From assembly GCA_002427605.1 (NCBI GenBank), contig DIRT01000037.1, forward strand, positions 1 through 64,000: a stretch of 64,000 nucleotides of DNA. Reading direction: 5' to 3'. The position numbers and the translations under genes were made by a program. This document shows positions 1-7,930 of this stretch, in pieces; within the stretch, counting starts at the first letter, position 1, and each line of letters opens with the position of its first letter. Below the pieces are notes generated by a model that did not search any database, had not been told where the DNA came from, and saw only the letters and a list, made by a program, of their open reading frames with translations. This DNA is from Bacteroidales bacterium UBA5429 (lineage in GTDB: Bacteria > Bacteroidota > Bacteroidia > Bacteroidales > WCHB1-69).

Positions 1-28
1 TAACTTTCTGAATTTAATTTTTCTTTTG

Positions 29-48
29 TAATTCGTAATTCGTAATTG
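29..48. repeat. Heptamer tandem repeat (AATTCGT-type)
   Basis: Nearly three units of a 7-bp tandem repeat lie in the non-coding stretch before the first gene. The unit reads GTAATTC. It is one of several intergenic heptamer arrays in this window whose unit sequences differ but whose period is always seven. Confidence 0.7.
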
Positions 49-81
49 GTTCACATCATATCATAAAAGGTACAATATTCT

Positions 82-145
82 AGAGTGGGGAAGTAAGATA
101 TCAAAAAAGGGGCGGATGTCCTGCCCCCCATTTATTTTTATTTCA
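82..145 (+). repeat. Dispersed 60-bp element, copy 1
   Basis: This copy begins with GAGTGGGG (82-90), has a 30-nt core, then CTGCCCCCC (121-129) and a T-rich tail ending in ATTTCA. Three other intergenic copies (22949-23011, 33988-34048 on the minus strand, 39760-39815) have the same ends and spacing but a different core. In this copy the core itself contains GGGGCGG, which can pair with CTGCCCC to give a short hairpin before the T-rich tail. The function is unknown. Confidence 0.65.
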
Positions 146-207
146 AAAAAAAAAGAAAAATAGAAATGTTAAATGATAGATTATCAAGATGCTATCTCTT
201 AAAAATT

Positions 208-231
208 AAAATCCGAAATCCGAAATCCGAA
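208..231. repeat. Heptamer tandem repeat (AAATCCG)3
   Basis: Three perfect tandem copies of AAATCCG follow the dispersed element by about 60 bp and precede the -7 box of the first gene. The same unit recurs at 23071-23100, also downstream of a copy of the dispersed element. Confidence 0.8.
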
Positions 232-241
232 TTTATTATTG

Positions 242-249
242 TATCTTTG
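242..249 (+). promoter_or_regulatory. -7 box TATCTTTG
   Basis: TATCTTTG matches the Bacteroidota sigma-factor -7 consensus TAnnTTTG and lies 49 bp before the start codon of the transglutaminase-like lipoprotein. No convincing -33 TTTG element is visible upstream. Confidence 0.55.
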
Positions 250-298
250 CTTTTTGTAATATCTTTCCAAGTAGGTCATAAATAATAATAGAACCGTT

Positions 299-2935
299 AT
301 GATGAAAAAAATTATCTATTTTGCTCTGTTGTTTGTGTTTACGCTTTCTTTTATGGGGTGTGGACGTCATTTTATTTCCGATTCAGAGTATAGAGAACAA
401 GTAATTAAAGACTTTGAAGCTCGTAAAGAGCTGGCCAAAGGCAGGGAAGCAGAGCTCTTCTCAGTATTTGATCAAAAATTAACCAGAGGTGAAAAAGAGG
501 CATTGCAGTTTCTCTATGCTTATATGCCTTTGAGTGATTTGGCAGATTATGACGGGGAGTTTTTCCTGCAGCAGGTGCGATACGCTTTTAAAGCCAGGGA
601 AGAGTTTTCGTGGGGAAAATCGGTTCCGGAGGATATATTCAGGCATTTTGTGCTGGTTTATCGGGTAAACAATGAGAATTTGGATACAGCGAGAATGGTC
701 TTTTTTCATGAGTTAAAAGATCGGATTAATGATCTCTCGATGTATGATGCTGCATTGGAAGTAAACCATTGGTGTCATGAAAAAGTAACTTATCGTCCGG
801 CAGATATTCGAACTTCAGCACCTTTGGCAACCGTAAGAACCTCTTTGGGCAGATGTGGAGAGCAGTCTACTTTTACCGTTACAGCACTGCGTGCTGTGGG
901 AATTCCCGCAAGACAATGTTATACCCCTCGTTGGGCGCATACAGATAGTAATCACGCCTGGGTGGAAGTGTGGATCAATGGAAAATGGTACTTTTTGGGA
1001 GCTTGTGAACCTGATCCTGAGCTAAATATGGGATGGTTTGCCAATCCTTCGACTCGGGCTATGATGGTACATACTACGATCTTTGGGAAAAATAATATCC
1101 AAGGAGAAAAGAATGTAGAAACTCCTCTTTATTCTGTTTCCAATATGCTTGACAACTATGCAGATGTAAAAAAAGTAACCGTTCATGTATTGGATCAAAA
1201 TGAAAAACCGGTAGAGGGTGCAACTGTGAAGTTTAAATTGTATAACTATGCAGAATATTATCCTTTAGCATCAATTTCAACCAATTCTGAGGGGATAGCA
1301 CAGCTGACTACGGGTCAAGGTGATTTGCTTGTTTGGATTTCACACGACGGAAAATATAACTATCAAAAAATAGATGTCAGGGAACAGGATGAAATTACTA
1401 TTATATTGAATAGAGTTGTCGGAGAGGAGTATGTGGAGCAGTTTGACATGGTTCCACCCTTTGAGAAAAAGGCAGCCAAAGAGATTAGTGATGAGGTGAT
1501 GAAAAAACATAATGCACGTCTCCAATATGAAGATTCTGTAAGAAATGCTTATATGGCGACATTCATGAAGGAAGAGGAGGCTCGCAAAATTAAATCTGCA
1601 AATTTAACAGAGGAGCAGATTGTAAGTGCTATTAAAAGAAGTGAAGGAAACCATGCTGAGATTGCAAAGTTTATCAAAAATCATGCAGAATATGAATCGG
1701 GTCTCTATTTAAATTCATTCCTGGAATCTTTAGCTGATAAAGATTTACGAGACACACCCGCCGATATTTTGGAAGCTCATGTGACCTATTATAAAGCAAG
1801 AGGAAATGTAAACTATGGAGAGGATGTTTATCTTAAAGGGATCTTGCCTGCCCGTATTGCCAATGAGTTGATCAGACCCTGGAGACCATTCCTGAACAAG
1901 GAGTTGAAAGCTCTTTTTGGAGAAAAAGTTAATTCAGACGAGATCTATCAGTGGATAAAAGAGAATGTTAAAATCAGCAATGAGGATAATTATTATCGTT
2001 GCCCTATTTCTCCACGAGGTGTGTTTGAGTTGAAAGTGAGTGATGAACAATCGAGAGATATCTTTTTTGTAGCGGCTTGTCGCTCGATGGATATTCCTGC
2101 TTATTTGGATGGGGCTGATGGGAAAATCTATGTTTATGAAAATAAAATGTGGAAAGAGATCACTTTTGAATCTAAAAAAGAAAAAGAAATTGTTGAAAAG
2201 GGTGAATTGGTATTGAGTTTCAATCCTGATCCTGAGATGCCTCAGATTCAGTTAACATACGGAACTCACTTTACTTTAGCACAGTTTGTGGATGGTGACT
2301 TTGTTACATTCAGTTTTAGAGGAGATTCCAGAATGAATTCATTTCCAACTACCATCACTCTGGATCCCGGATATTACATGCTTTCAACCGGAAACCGTTA
2401 TGATGATGGTACGGTGTTGTCAAGAGTAGAGTTCTTCAACATTGTGGCAGGTGAGAAAGTTGAGAAGGAGGTAGAGGTTAGAAAGCTAATTCCCAGAGAA
2501 TCCAACTATGGCACTGTTGACTTAGAGCAAGAATTATGCGGATCATTGGAGGATACCTCCATTGAAAAACTGATGGGTGATGAAAAAGCGGTATTCTGCT
2601 TTATTGATCCGACCCGTGAACCGACTCGTCACCTGTTGAAAGATATCGGTTTGTTTAAAAAACAGTACGAAGAGTGGGGGGGAGCACTTGTTTTTGTAGT
2701 TCCTTCGGATAAAAATACTGAAGACTTTAACCCTGAAACCTGGAACTTGCCCGCTCAGTCTCACTTTTTAGTAGATAAAGATGCGGAAATGATGAAACGG
2801 ATCATCAAAAATATGCAGGGAGATTTTAAAGGAGAATATCCATTGTTGTTGATTTTAAATCAAGATGGAGTAATTATTTTTAAGTCAGAAGGGTATCGCA
2901 TTGGAGCTGGGGAGCTGATATTGAAGTTGTTATAA
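299..2935 (+). CDS. Transglutaminase-domain lipoprotein with C-terminal thioredoxin-like region
   Basis: Predicted 878-residue exported lipoprotein. The N-terminus has a hydrophobic segment followed by a Cys near residue 21, consistent with a lipobox. The transglutaminase-like catalytic triad can be read directly: Cys in GRCGEQS (about 187), His in NHAWVEVW (about 219) and Asp in CEPD (about 240). A carboxypeptidase-regulatory-like beta-sandwich follows at about 293-370 (EKPVEGATVKF). The last 120 residues resemble a thioredoxin/peroxiredoxin fold (VFCFIDP, LVFVVPSDKN) but lack a CxxC. The family commonly works in peptide or peptidoglycan processing at the cell surface; the substrate here is unknown. 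The start is the first of two adjacent ATGs. It appears to be a single-gene transcript: the next gene has its own promoter. Confidence 0.85.
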   Translation: MMKKIIYFALLFVFTLSFMGCGRHFISDSEYREQVIKDFEARKELAKGREAELFSVFDQKLTRGEKEALQFLYAYMPLSDLADYDGEFFLQQVRYAFKAREEFSWGKSVPEDIFRHFVLVYRVNNENLDTARMVFFHELKDRINDLSMYDAALEVNHWCHEKVTYRPADIRTSAPLATVRTSLGRCGEQSTFTVTALRAVGIPARQCYTPRWAHTDSNHAWVEVWINGKWYFLGACEPDPELNMGWFANPSTRAMMVHTTIFGKNNIQGEKNVETPLYSVSNMLDNYADVKKVTVHVLDQNEKPVEGATVKFKLYNYAEYYPLASISTNSEGIAQLTTGQGDLLVWISHDGKYNYQKIDVREQDEITIILNRVVGEEYVEQFDMVPPFEKKAAKEISDEVMKKHNARLQYEDSVRNAYMATFMKEEEARKIKSANLTEEQIVSAIKRSEGNHAEIAKFIKNHAEYESGLYLNSFLESLADKDLRDTPADILEAHVTYYKARGNVNYGEDVYLKGILPARIANELIRPWRPFLNKELKALFGEKVNSDEIYQWIKENVKISNEDNYYRCPISPRGVFELKVSDEQSRDIFFVAACRSMDIPAYLDGADGKIYVYENKMWKEITFESKKEKEIVEKGELVLSFNPDPEMPQIQLTYGTHFTLAQFVDGDFVTFSFRGDSRMNSFPTTITLDPGYYMLSTGNRYDDGTVLSRVEFFNIVAGEKVEKEVEVRKLIPRESNYGTVDLEQELCGSLEDTSIEKLMGDEKAVFCFIDPTREPTRHLLKDIGLFKKQYEEWGGALVFVVPSDKNTEDFNPETWNLPAQSHFLVDKDAEMMKRIIKNMQGDFKGEYPLLLILNQDGVIIFKSEGYRIGAGELILKLL

Positions 2936-2993
2936 GTTTATTTTGAGCTTTTAAAAGTTTTTAACTTGACAATGCTGAAAAAAAAACGAATAA

Positions 2994-3027
2994 TTTGTTC
3001 TATATGATCTTTTTTTATATATCTTTG
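2994..3027 (+). promoter_or_regulatory. Promoter with -33 TTTG and -7 TATCTTTG
   Basis: TTTG at 2994-2997 and TATCTTTG at 3020-3027 are separated by 22 bp, close to the Bacteroidota consensus. The promoter would drive the T9SS-sorted protein starting at 3072, with an A/T-rich leader of about 40 nt. Confidence 0.65.
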
Positions 3028-3071
3028 CATATTAATTATTCAGTAACCAATTATTAATTAAATTTATTACT

Positions 3072-3914
3072 ATGAAAAGAATTTTTACATTTTTAATGGC
3101 AGTTTGTTTTGCTTTTTCTGTTAATGCACAGATTAACGAAACAGTAGAGAATTACACTTCTTTTACTATTAACCCAGCAGGAATCTGGACTTGGGTTGAC
3201 CAAGATGCATCAGGTACTTATGGATTTAATGGAATCTCTTTTGAGAACGCTTATCAACCGATGGCAGCTATCGTTTTTGAACCAGGTGCAACTAATCCTC
3301 CAATGGAAACTATTACTCCTCATGGTGGGGATAAACTTTTTGCAATCTTTGCAGCTACAACTGCTCCAAATGATGATTGGATGATCTCTCCAAAATTAAC
3401 TTCGGCAGGAACATTGAAATTCTGGGCTAAATCTTTTACAGGAGATTATGGTTTGGAAAGATTGAAAGTTTTAACATCTTCAACAGACAACAGTCCATCT
3501 TCATTTACAAAAATTAATGATGGAAACTATATTTCAGTTCCTGATGCTGATTGGACAGAATACACTTTTGAAATTCCAGCTACTGCAAAATATTTTGCTT
3601 TCAACTGTGTTTCTAGTGATGCTTTCATCCTATTACTAGATGATATTACTTTCAGTGGTACAGTTGCTGTTGAAGAAGCAGTAATTACTTCTTCAATTTA
3701 TCCTAACCCAGCTTCTGATTTTGTTACTATTTCAACTCAAGAAAATATCAATAAAGTTGAGGTTTATAATGTTCTTGGACAATTAGTTTATGCTAATGAA
3801 GAAGGTAACAATCAAGTAATGGTAAATGTTGCTGATTTCTCAAACGGCGTTTACGTTGCTAAAGTTTACACTAACAGTGGTGTATCTACAAAGAAATTTA
3901 ACGTTCTTCGTTAA
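3072..3914 (+). CDS. T9SS type A sorting domain protein with adhesin-like domain
   Basis: A 280-residue secreted protein. A signal peptide (cleavage after NAQ, about residue 20) is followed by a jelly-roll-like region of about 170 residues with DDWMISPKL and LLLDDITF, typical of choice-of-anchor J/cleaved-adhesin domains. The last 75 residues form a type IX secretion sorting domain (SIYPNPASD, VYNVLGQLV, GVYVAKVYT, ending KKFNVLR). It would be exported through the T9SS and attached to the surface or released. The domain belongs to adhesins and some peptidases, but no catalytic residues are evident. Codons are strongly A/T-ending, and a strong promoter and terminator frame the gene, suggesting high expression as a single-gene unit. 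Confidence 0.85.
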   Translation: MKRIFTFLMAVCFAFSVNAQINETVENYTSFTINPAGIWTWVDQDASGTYGFNGISFENAYQPMAAIVFEPGATNPPMETITPHGGDKLFAIFAATTAPNDDWMISPKLTSAGTLKFWAKSFTGDYGLERLKVLTSSTDNSPSSFTKINDGNYISVPDADWTEYTFEIPATAKYFAFNCVSSDAFILLLDDITFSGTVAVEEAVITSSIYPNPASDFVTISTQENINKVEVYNVLGQLVYANEEGNNQVMVNVADFSNGVYVAKVYTNSGVSTKKFNVLR

Positions 3915-3937
3915 TCTTTGATAAAACTAACAAAAAA

Positions 3938-3969
3938 AGCGAGATCCATAGGGTCTCGCTTTTTTTTTG
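3938..3969 (+). terminator. Rho-independent terminator
   Basis: A 10-bp stem (AGCGAGATCC with GGGTCTCGCT, one G-T wobble) with a 3-nt ATA loop is followed by a run of T residues. It lies 24 bp after the stop codon of the T9SS-sorted protein. Confidence 0.9.
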
Positions 3970-4022
3970 GCATCTTTTTTTATTTTTAATAGTTCACCCT
4001 TTCCTATATCCGAAAAATAGTG

Positions 4023-4030
4023 TAAATTTG
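4023..4030 (+). promoter_or_regulatory. -7 box TAAATTTG for nqr operon
   Basis: TAAATTTG matches TAnnTTTG and lies about 25 bp before the nqrA start. No clear -33 TTTG is seen, so the call rests on the -7 box and on its position after a terminator. Confidence 0.5.
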
Positions 4031-4054
4031 TAGCTTGTTTTATTTATCAAAGGG

Positions 4055-5428
4055 ATGCGCATGAGAGTGGATCGATTTATTAGGATAACTAAAGGATTGG
4101 ATATTAAGTTGAAGGGTTCGCCCCAACTAATCAGAACAGCATATACTTCCCCAAAAGTTGCGATAACCCCACCAGATTTCAAGTGGATTACTCCTCAACT
4201 AATAATAGAAGAAGGTGCTACTGTCCGGGTTGGAGACTCCCTTTTTATTGCGAAAGAGAATCCCAAAATTAGTTTTGTCGCTCCTGTAAGCGGAACAGTT
4301 ACTGAAATAGTTCGGGGTGAAAAAAGAAGAATTACAGCTATAATTATTGAAAAAGATAATAAAAACAGCACTTCGATTACTCCGGAAATGATCAAAGAGG
4401 AGTCACCTGAGAAGATTGTTGATACGATGTTAGTCACTGGGGTGTGGTCTATGATCAGACAACGTCCTTTTGGAACGATTGCCAATCCGGACCAACAACC
4501 TAAAGCAATCTATATCAGCTGTTTTGATACCGCTCCTTTGGCACCCGATTTGCACTATATTTTGCAAGATAAAGGAGCGCAGTTTGCTCAGGGAGTTAAA
4601 ATATTGTCCCAACTGACAAAGGGTAATCTGTACCTTACTATTCCTGCCGACCATAAACCTTTGGAAGATTGGCTGCAAAAAGAGGTACTAGAAAAGATTG
4701 ATACCTCTAATATTAAAGTCATCTCCTTTAAGGGGAAACATCCCGCAGGAAATGTGGGGACACAGATCCATTTAGTTACTCCAATTCAGAAAGGGGAAGT
4801 GGTATGGTATGTTGATCCGCAACATACTGCTAATATAGGAACCCTTTTCCTACAGAAACAACTTGATTTTTCCAGAACGGTAGCTTTGACCGGATCAGAG
4901 GTGAAAAATCCTCAATATTACGATACTATGATTGGTGCTGCTTTGTCAGAGTTAATTGAAGAACAAGTGGATATAGAATTTCCAAGAGTAGTGAGCGGAA
5001 ATCTGTTGACAGGAAGAAGTGTGAGTAAAGATGGGTTTATCGGGTTTTATGATCATCAAATTTCGGTGATTAGTGATGATGTACAAAGGGAATTTTTGGG
5101 GTGGATGACTCCCGGGTTAAATAAATTTTCACTTTCGAGAACTTTTTTATCCTTTTTGATGCCTAAAAAAGAGTATGTTATGGATACCCGTCTGCATGGT
5201 GGAGAACGTGCTTTGATGTTTTCAGATGTCTATTCGAGAGTCTTTCCATTTCGTCTCTTGCCGGATCAGTTGCTGAAGGCGTGCATCACAAAAGATTTGG
5301 ATTTGATGGAGGCACTTGGAATTTATGAGGTGATAGAGGAGGATTTTGCACTGTGTGAATTTGTTTGTCCCTCCAAGACCAATTGTCAACAGATTGTTCA
5401 TGATGCCTTATGGGAGTTGGTTAAATAG
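4055..5428 (+). CDS. nqrA: Na+-translocating NADH:quinone reductase subunit A
   Basis: A 457-residue peripheral subunit of the sodium-pumping NADH:quinone oxidoreductase, involved in quinone reduction at the inner membrane. The N-terminal RITKGLDIKLKGSP matches the NqrA start, and a biotinyl/lipoyl-like barrel region follows (FVAPVSGTVTEIVRGEKR, about 75-92). PAGNVGTQIHLVTP (about 229-242) is typical of NqrA. RnfC, the homologue in Rnf complexes, would have 4Fe-4S cysteine clusters, and these are absent. Either ATG 4055 or ATG 4061 could be the start. It is first in the operon; nqrB follows after 15 bp. Confidence 0.92.
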   Translation: MRMRVDRFIRITKGLDIKLKGSPQLIRTAYTSPKVAITPPDFKWITPQLIIEEGATVRVGDSLFIAKENPKISFVAPVSGTVTEIVRGEKRRITAIIIEKDNKNSTSITPEMIKEESPEKIVDTMLVTGVWSMIRQRPFGTIANPDQQPKAIYISCFDTAPLAPDLHYILQDKGAQFAQGVKILSQLTKGNLYLTIPADHKPLEDWLQKEVLEKIDTSNIKVISFKGKHPAGNVGTQIHLVTPIQKGEVVWYVDPQHTANIGTLFLQKQLDFSRTVALTGSEVKNPQYYDTMIGAALSELIEEQVDIEFPRVVSGNLLTGRSVSKDGFIGFYDHQISVISDDVQREFLGWMTPGLNKFSLSRTFLSFLMPKKEYVMDTRLHGGERALMFSDVYSRVFPFRLLPDQLLKACITKDLDLMEALGIYEVIEEDFALCEFVCPSKTNCQQIVHDALWELVK

Positions 5429-5443
5429 ATAGCGTTTTGATTT

Positions 5444-6598
5444 ATGAAAAAACTAGAAAAGATATCGGAAAAAGTAGGAAAATGGTTTCAAAAAGGGAAG
5501 CCACTTCATCCTTTGTATCCCTTCTATGATGCGATGGATACTTTTTTCCTCACTCCTAAGACGCGAACCGGGACAGGAGCGCACATCCGTGACGCAGTAG
5601 ATATGAAAAGAAGCATGATCACGGTGATGATTGCAATGATGCCTGCACTTTTGTTTGGAATTTGGAATGTAGGCTATCAGCATTTCTTATCCACAGGTGA
5701 AACAGTTTCCTACCTTCGTATGTTTGGTTATGGACTGATTAAAATATTGCCTATTATTATAGTCACTTATGTTTCGGGATTGACCGTAGAGATTATCTTT
5801 GCCAAAATTAGAAATCATCAAGTGGCTGAAGGTTTTTTTGTTACGGGATTGTTAATACCGATGATTCTCCCTCCTGAAATTCCATTGTGGATTGTAGCTT
5901 TGGCTACCGCGTTTTCTGTTCTTTTTTGTAAAGAAGTATTTGGGGGGAACGGATACAACTTCCTCAATCCTGCTTTAGTGGCTCGTGCATTTATTTTCTT
6001 CTCTTATCCCAAAGTAATTACTGGTGATTTTATTTGGATTGCAGGTCAAACTGACGCTTTTTCAGGGGCGACACCCTTAGCTCATTTGTCCTTGGGAGAA
6101 GTGAGTCAATTACCTAGTATGATGGAGATGCTCATTGGGACGATTCCGGGTTCTGTTGGGGAAACCTCCAAAATCGCCATATTGTTGGGTGCTATTTTTT
6201 TGGTCGTTACCCGAGTGGCTAGCTTGAGGATTATGCTTTCAGTTGTAGTGGGCGGATTGGCTATGGGAGGATTCTTGAACTTAATTGGGGGGAATCCCTA
6301 CTTTGAATTTCCTGCCTGGCAACATCTTTTCTTAGGTGGCTTTCTGTTTGGTGCCGTTTTTATGGCAACAGATCCTGTTAGTGCAGCACACACTCCGGTA
6401 GGCAAAATTGTCTATGGTTTTCTCATAGGAGTTATGGCCATCTTGATTAGAGTGGTCAATAAAGGGTATCCCGAAGGGATGATGCTGGCTATTCTGTTGA
6501 TGAATATTTTTGCTCCATTGATTGATTATATCGTGGTGCAGATACATATCAGAAATAGGAAAAAAGAGATCATTAAAATCAATAATCTTAAAATTTGA
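5444..6598 (+). CDS. nqrB: Na+-translocating NADH:quinone reductase subunit B
   Basis: A 384-residue integral membrane subunit with about ten hydrophobic segments. NqrB carries covalently bound FMN and non-covalent riboflavin, and forms part of the sodium path. The flavinylation motif SGAT is present, with the acceptor Thr at about residue 210 (FSGATPLA). The N-terminal motif KPLHPLYPFYDAMDTFF and the conserved GGNGYNFLNPALVARAF are family signatures. Length and gene order agree with intact NqrB. Its stop overlaps the leader of nqrC. Confidence 0.94.
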   Translation: MKKLEKISEKVGKWFQKGKPLHPLYPFYDAMDTFFLTPKTRTGTGAHIRDAVDMKRSMITVMIAMMPALLFGIWNVGYQHFLSTGETVSYLRMFGYGLIKILPIIIVTYVSGLTVEIIFAKIRNHQVAEGFFVTGLLIPMILPPEIPLWIVALATAFSVLFCKEVFGGNGYNFLNPALVARAFIFFSYPKVITGDFIWIAGQTDAFSGATPLAHLSLGEVSQLPSMMEMLIGTIPGSVGETSKIAILLGAIFLVVTRVASLRIMLSVVVGGLAMGGFLNLIGGNPYFEFPAWQHLFLGGFLFGAVFMATDPVSAAHTPVGKIVYGFLIGVMAILIRVVNKGYPEGMMLAILLMNIFAPLIDYIVVQIHIRNRKKEIIKINNLKI

Positions 6599-6603
6599 TT
6601 AAG

Positions 6604-7257
6604 ATGAAGTTTTCAAATACCTACATATTTATTTTTACTACGGTTGTTGTTCTGATTTGTGCGATAATTTTGACTCTGGCTTCAGTCGGCTTGCAACCCT
6701 TCCAACAGGCCAATAGACAAAAAGAGAGAATGACTCAAATTTTGACAGCATCGGGGTATAAATCTATCGGAGATCCAATCCAATTTTATAATTCTGTTGC
6801 AGAAGAGAGAGAAGTTGAGGTTTTGGTTGACGGGAAAAAAGAGCAACGTCAAATGATTCAGGTGAAACTCCGGGATAGCTCCTATTGCTATGTTTTTCCT
6901 CTTAAAGGGAAAGGGTTGTGGGGTCCTATTTGGGGTTATATTGCCGTTAAAGATGATGGAAATACCATTCAAGGTGCAGTTTTTGATCACAAAGGGGAAA
7001 CACCGGGGTTGGGAGATGAGATCAGTACAGAACGTTATGCTGCTCAATTTGAAGGGAAGCTGCTTTTTGATCAGCTGGGTGTTTTTCAGTCAATTAAAGT
7101 GGTTAAGGGGGGAGTTGCTAACAGTAACATAGATCCTAACCATGGAGTTGACGCTGTTTCCGGTGGGACAATCACAAGTCAAGGATTGGAAACGATGATT
7201 GCGAAGGGGCTGGAACCTTACATCCCCCTTTTAAAACAAATTAATAAAAAAGATTAA
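6604..7257 (+). CDS. nqrC: Na+-translocating NADH:quinone reductase subunit C
   Basis: A 217-residue subunit with one N-terminal transmembrane helix and a large periplasmic FMN-binding domain. The flavin acceptor motif reads SGGT (Thr about residue 189) in DAVSGGTITSQG, a Gly-for-Ala variant of the usual SGAT. KGLWGPIWGYIAV and HKGETPGLGDEIS are typical of the NqrC/RnfG flavoprotein fold. ATG 6604 was chosen over the TTG at 6595, which overlaps the nqrB stop. Flavinylation would need an ApbE transferase, which is not in this window. Confidence 0.92.
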   Translation: MKFSNTYIFIFTTVVVLICAIILTLASVGLQPFQQANRQKERMTQILTASGYKSIGDPIQFYNSVAEEREVEVLVDGKKEQRQMIQVKLRDSSYCYVFPLKGKGLWGPIWGYIAVKDDGNTIQGAVFDHKGETPGLGDEISTERYAAQFEGKLLFDQLGVFQSIKVVKGGVANSNIDPNHGVDAVSGGTITSQGLETMIAKGLEPYIPLLKQINKKD

Positions 7258-7274
7258 AGGAGAAATAGAGGATT

Positions 7275-7862
7275 ATGAGTATTAAAAAGTATTTTGGACC
7301 ACTAAGTAAGAATAATCCTGTTTTAGTTCAGATTTTGGGCGTTTGTTCTGCCTTGGCTGTGACCGCTCAGTTGAAGCCCGCTTTTGTTATGGCGCTCTCT
7401 GTGACTGTCGTGACCGGTTTCTCAAATCTGGTTATCTCCTCTATACGAAAAATGATTCCACCGAGAATCAGAATCGTTATACAGTTAGTAGTAATTGCCA
7501 CAATGGTGATTCTTGTAGATCAAATCTTACAGGCGTTTTTCTACGATATGAGTAAAATGCTCTCCGTATTTGTCGGTTTGATTATTACAAACTGTATTGT
7601 AATGGGGCGTTTGGAAGCGTTTGCTATGGGTAATCCTCCACTTCCTTCTTTCCTCGATGGGATTTTTAATGGGTTGGGTTTTGGATTGGTACTGATTGTT
7701 GTGGGGTTTATTCGTGAATTGTTGGGTTCAGGAACTTTATGGAATGTGCAAGTAATTCCCACTTCTTTTTACGAGGCAGGCTATATGAATAATGGATTAA
7801 TGATGTTACCTCCCATGGCACTTTTGTTAATTGGCGTTATGATCTGGATTCAAAGGTCATAA
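7275..7862 (+). CDS. nqrD: Na+-translocating NADH:quinone reductase subunit D (last nqr gene present)
   Basis: A 195-residue membrane protein with about six helices. The NqrD signatures are clear: KNNPVLVQILGVCSALAVT near the N-terminus, TNCIVMGRLEAFAM in the middle, and GFIRELLGSGTL. The protein ends at MIWIQRS, roughly 10-15 residues shorter than the 205-210 residues usual for the family, so the cytoplasmic tail is missing or short. nqrE and nqrF, which normally follow directly, are absent: the enolase promoter begins about 15 bp after the stop. The Nqr complex cannot work without E and F, so they must lie elsewhere or the operon is decayed. Confidence 0.9.
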   Translation: MSIKKYFGPLSKNNPVLVQILGVCSALAVTAQLKPAFVMALSVTVVTGFSNLVISSIRKMIPPRIRIVIQLVVIATMVILVDQILQAFFYDMSKMLSVFVGLIITNCIVMGRLEAFAMGNPPLPSFLDGIFNGLGFGLVLIVVGFIRELLGSGTLWNVQVIPTSFYEAGYMNNGLMMLPPMALLLIGVMIWIQRS

Positions 7863-7878
7863 ATTGAATTTATTTTCG

Positions 7879-7886
7879 TATCTTTG
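7879..7886 (+). promoter_or_regulatory. -7 box TATCTTTG for eno
   Basis: TATCTTTG matches the Bacteroidota -7 consensus. It starts only 17 bp after the nqrD stop and 52 bp before the enolase start, indicating that eno is transcribed separately. The upstream TTG at 7864 is too close to be the -33 box. Confidence 0.55.
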
Positions 7887-7930
7887 CAAGTTGAAAATCG
7901 AAATATTAATTAATAACTAAACTAAAGAAA

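Noticed and set aside
2670..2690. GAGTGGGG-like run in the transglutaminase lipoprotein gene.
   Set aside because: No CTGCCCCCC occurs at the expected distance, so it is not a copy of the dispersed element.
4055..7862. Assignment of the operon to Rnf instead of Nqr.
   Set aside because: The first gene lacks the 4Fe-4S cysteine motifs of RnfC, and the subunit order and sequence motifs match NqrABCD.
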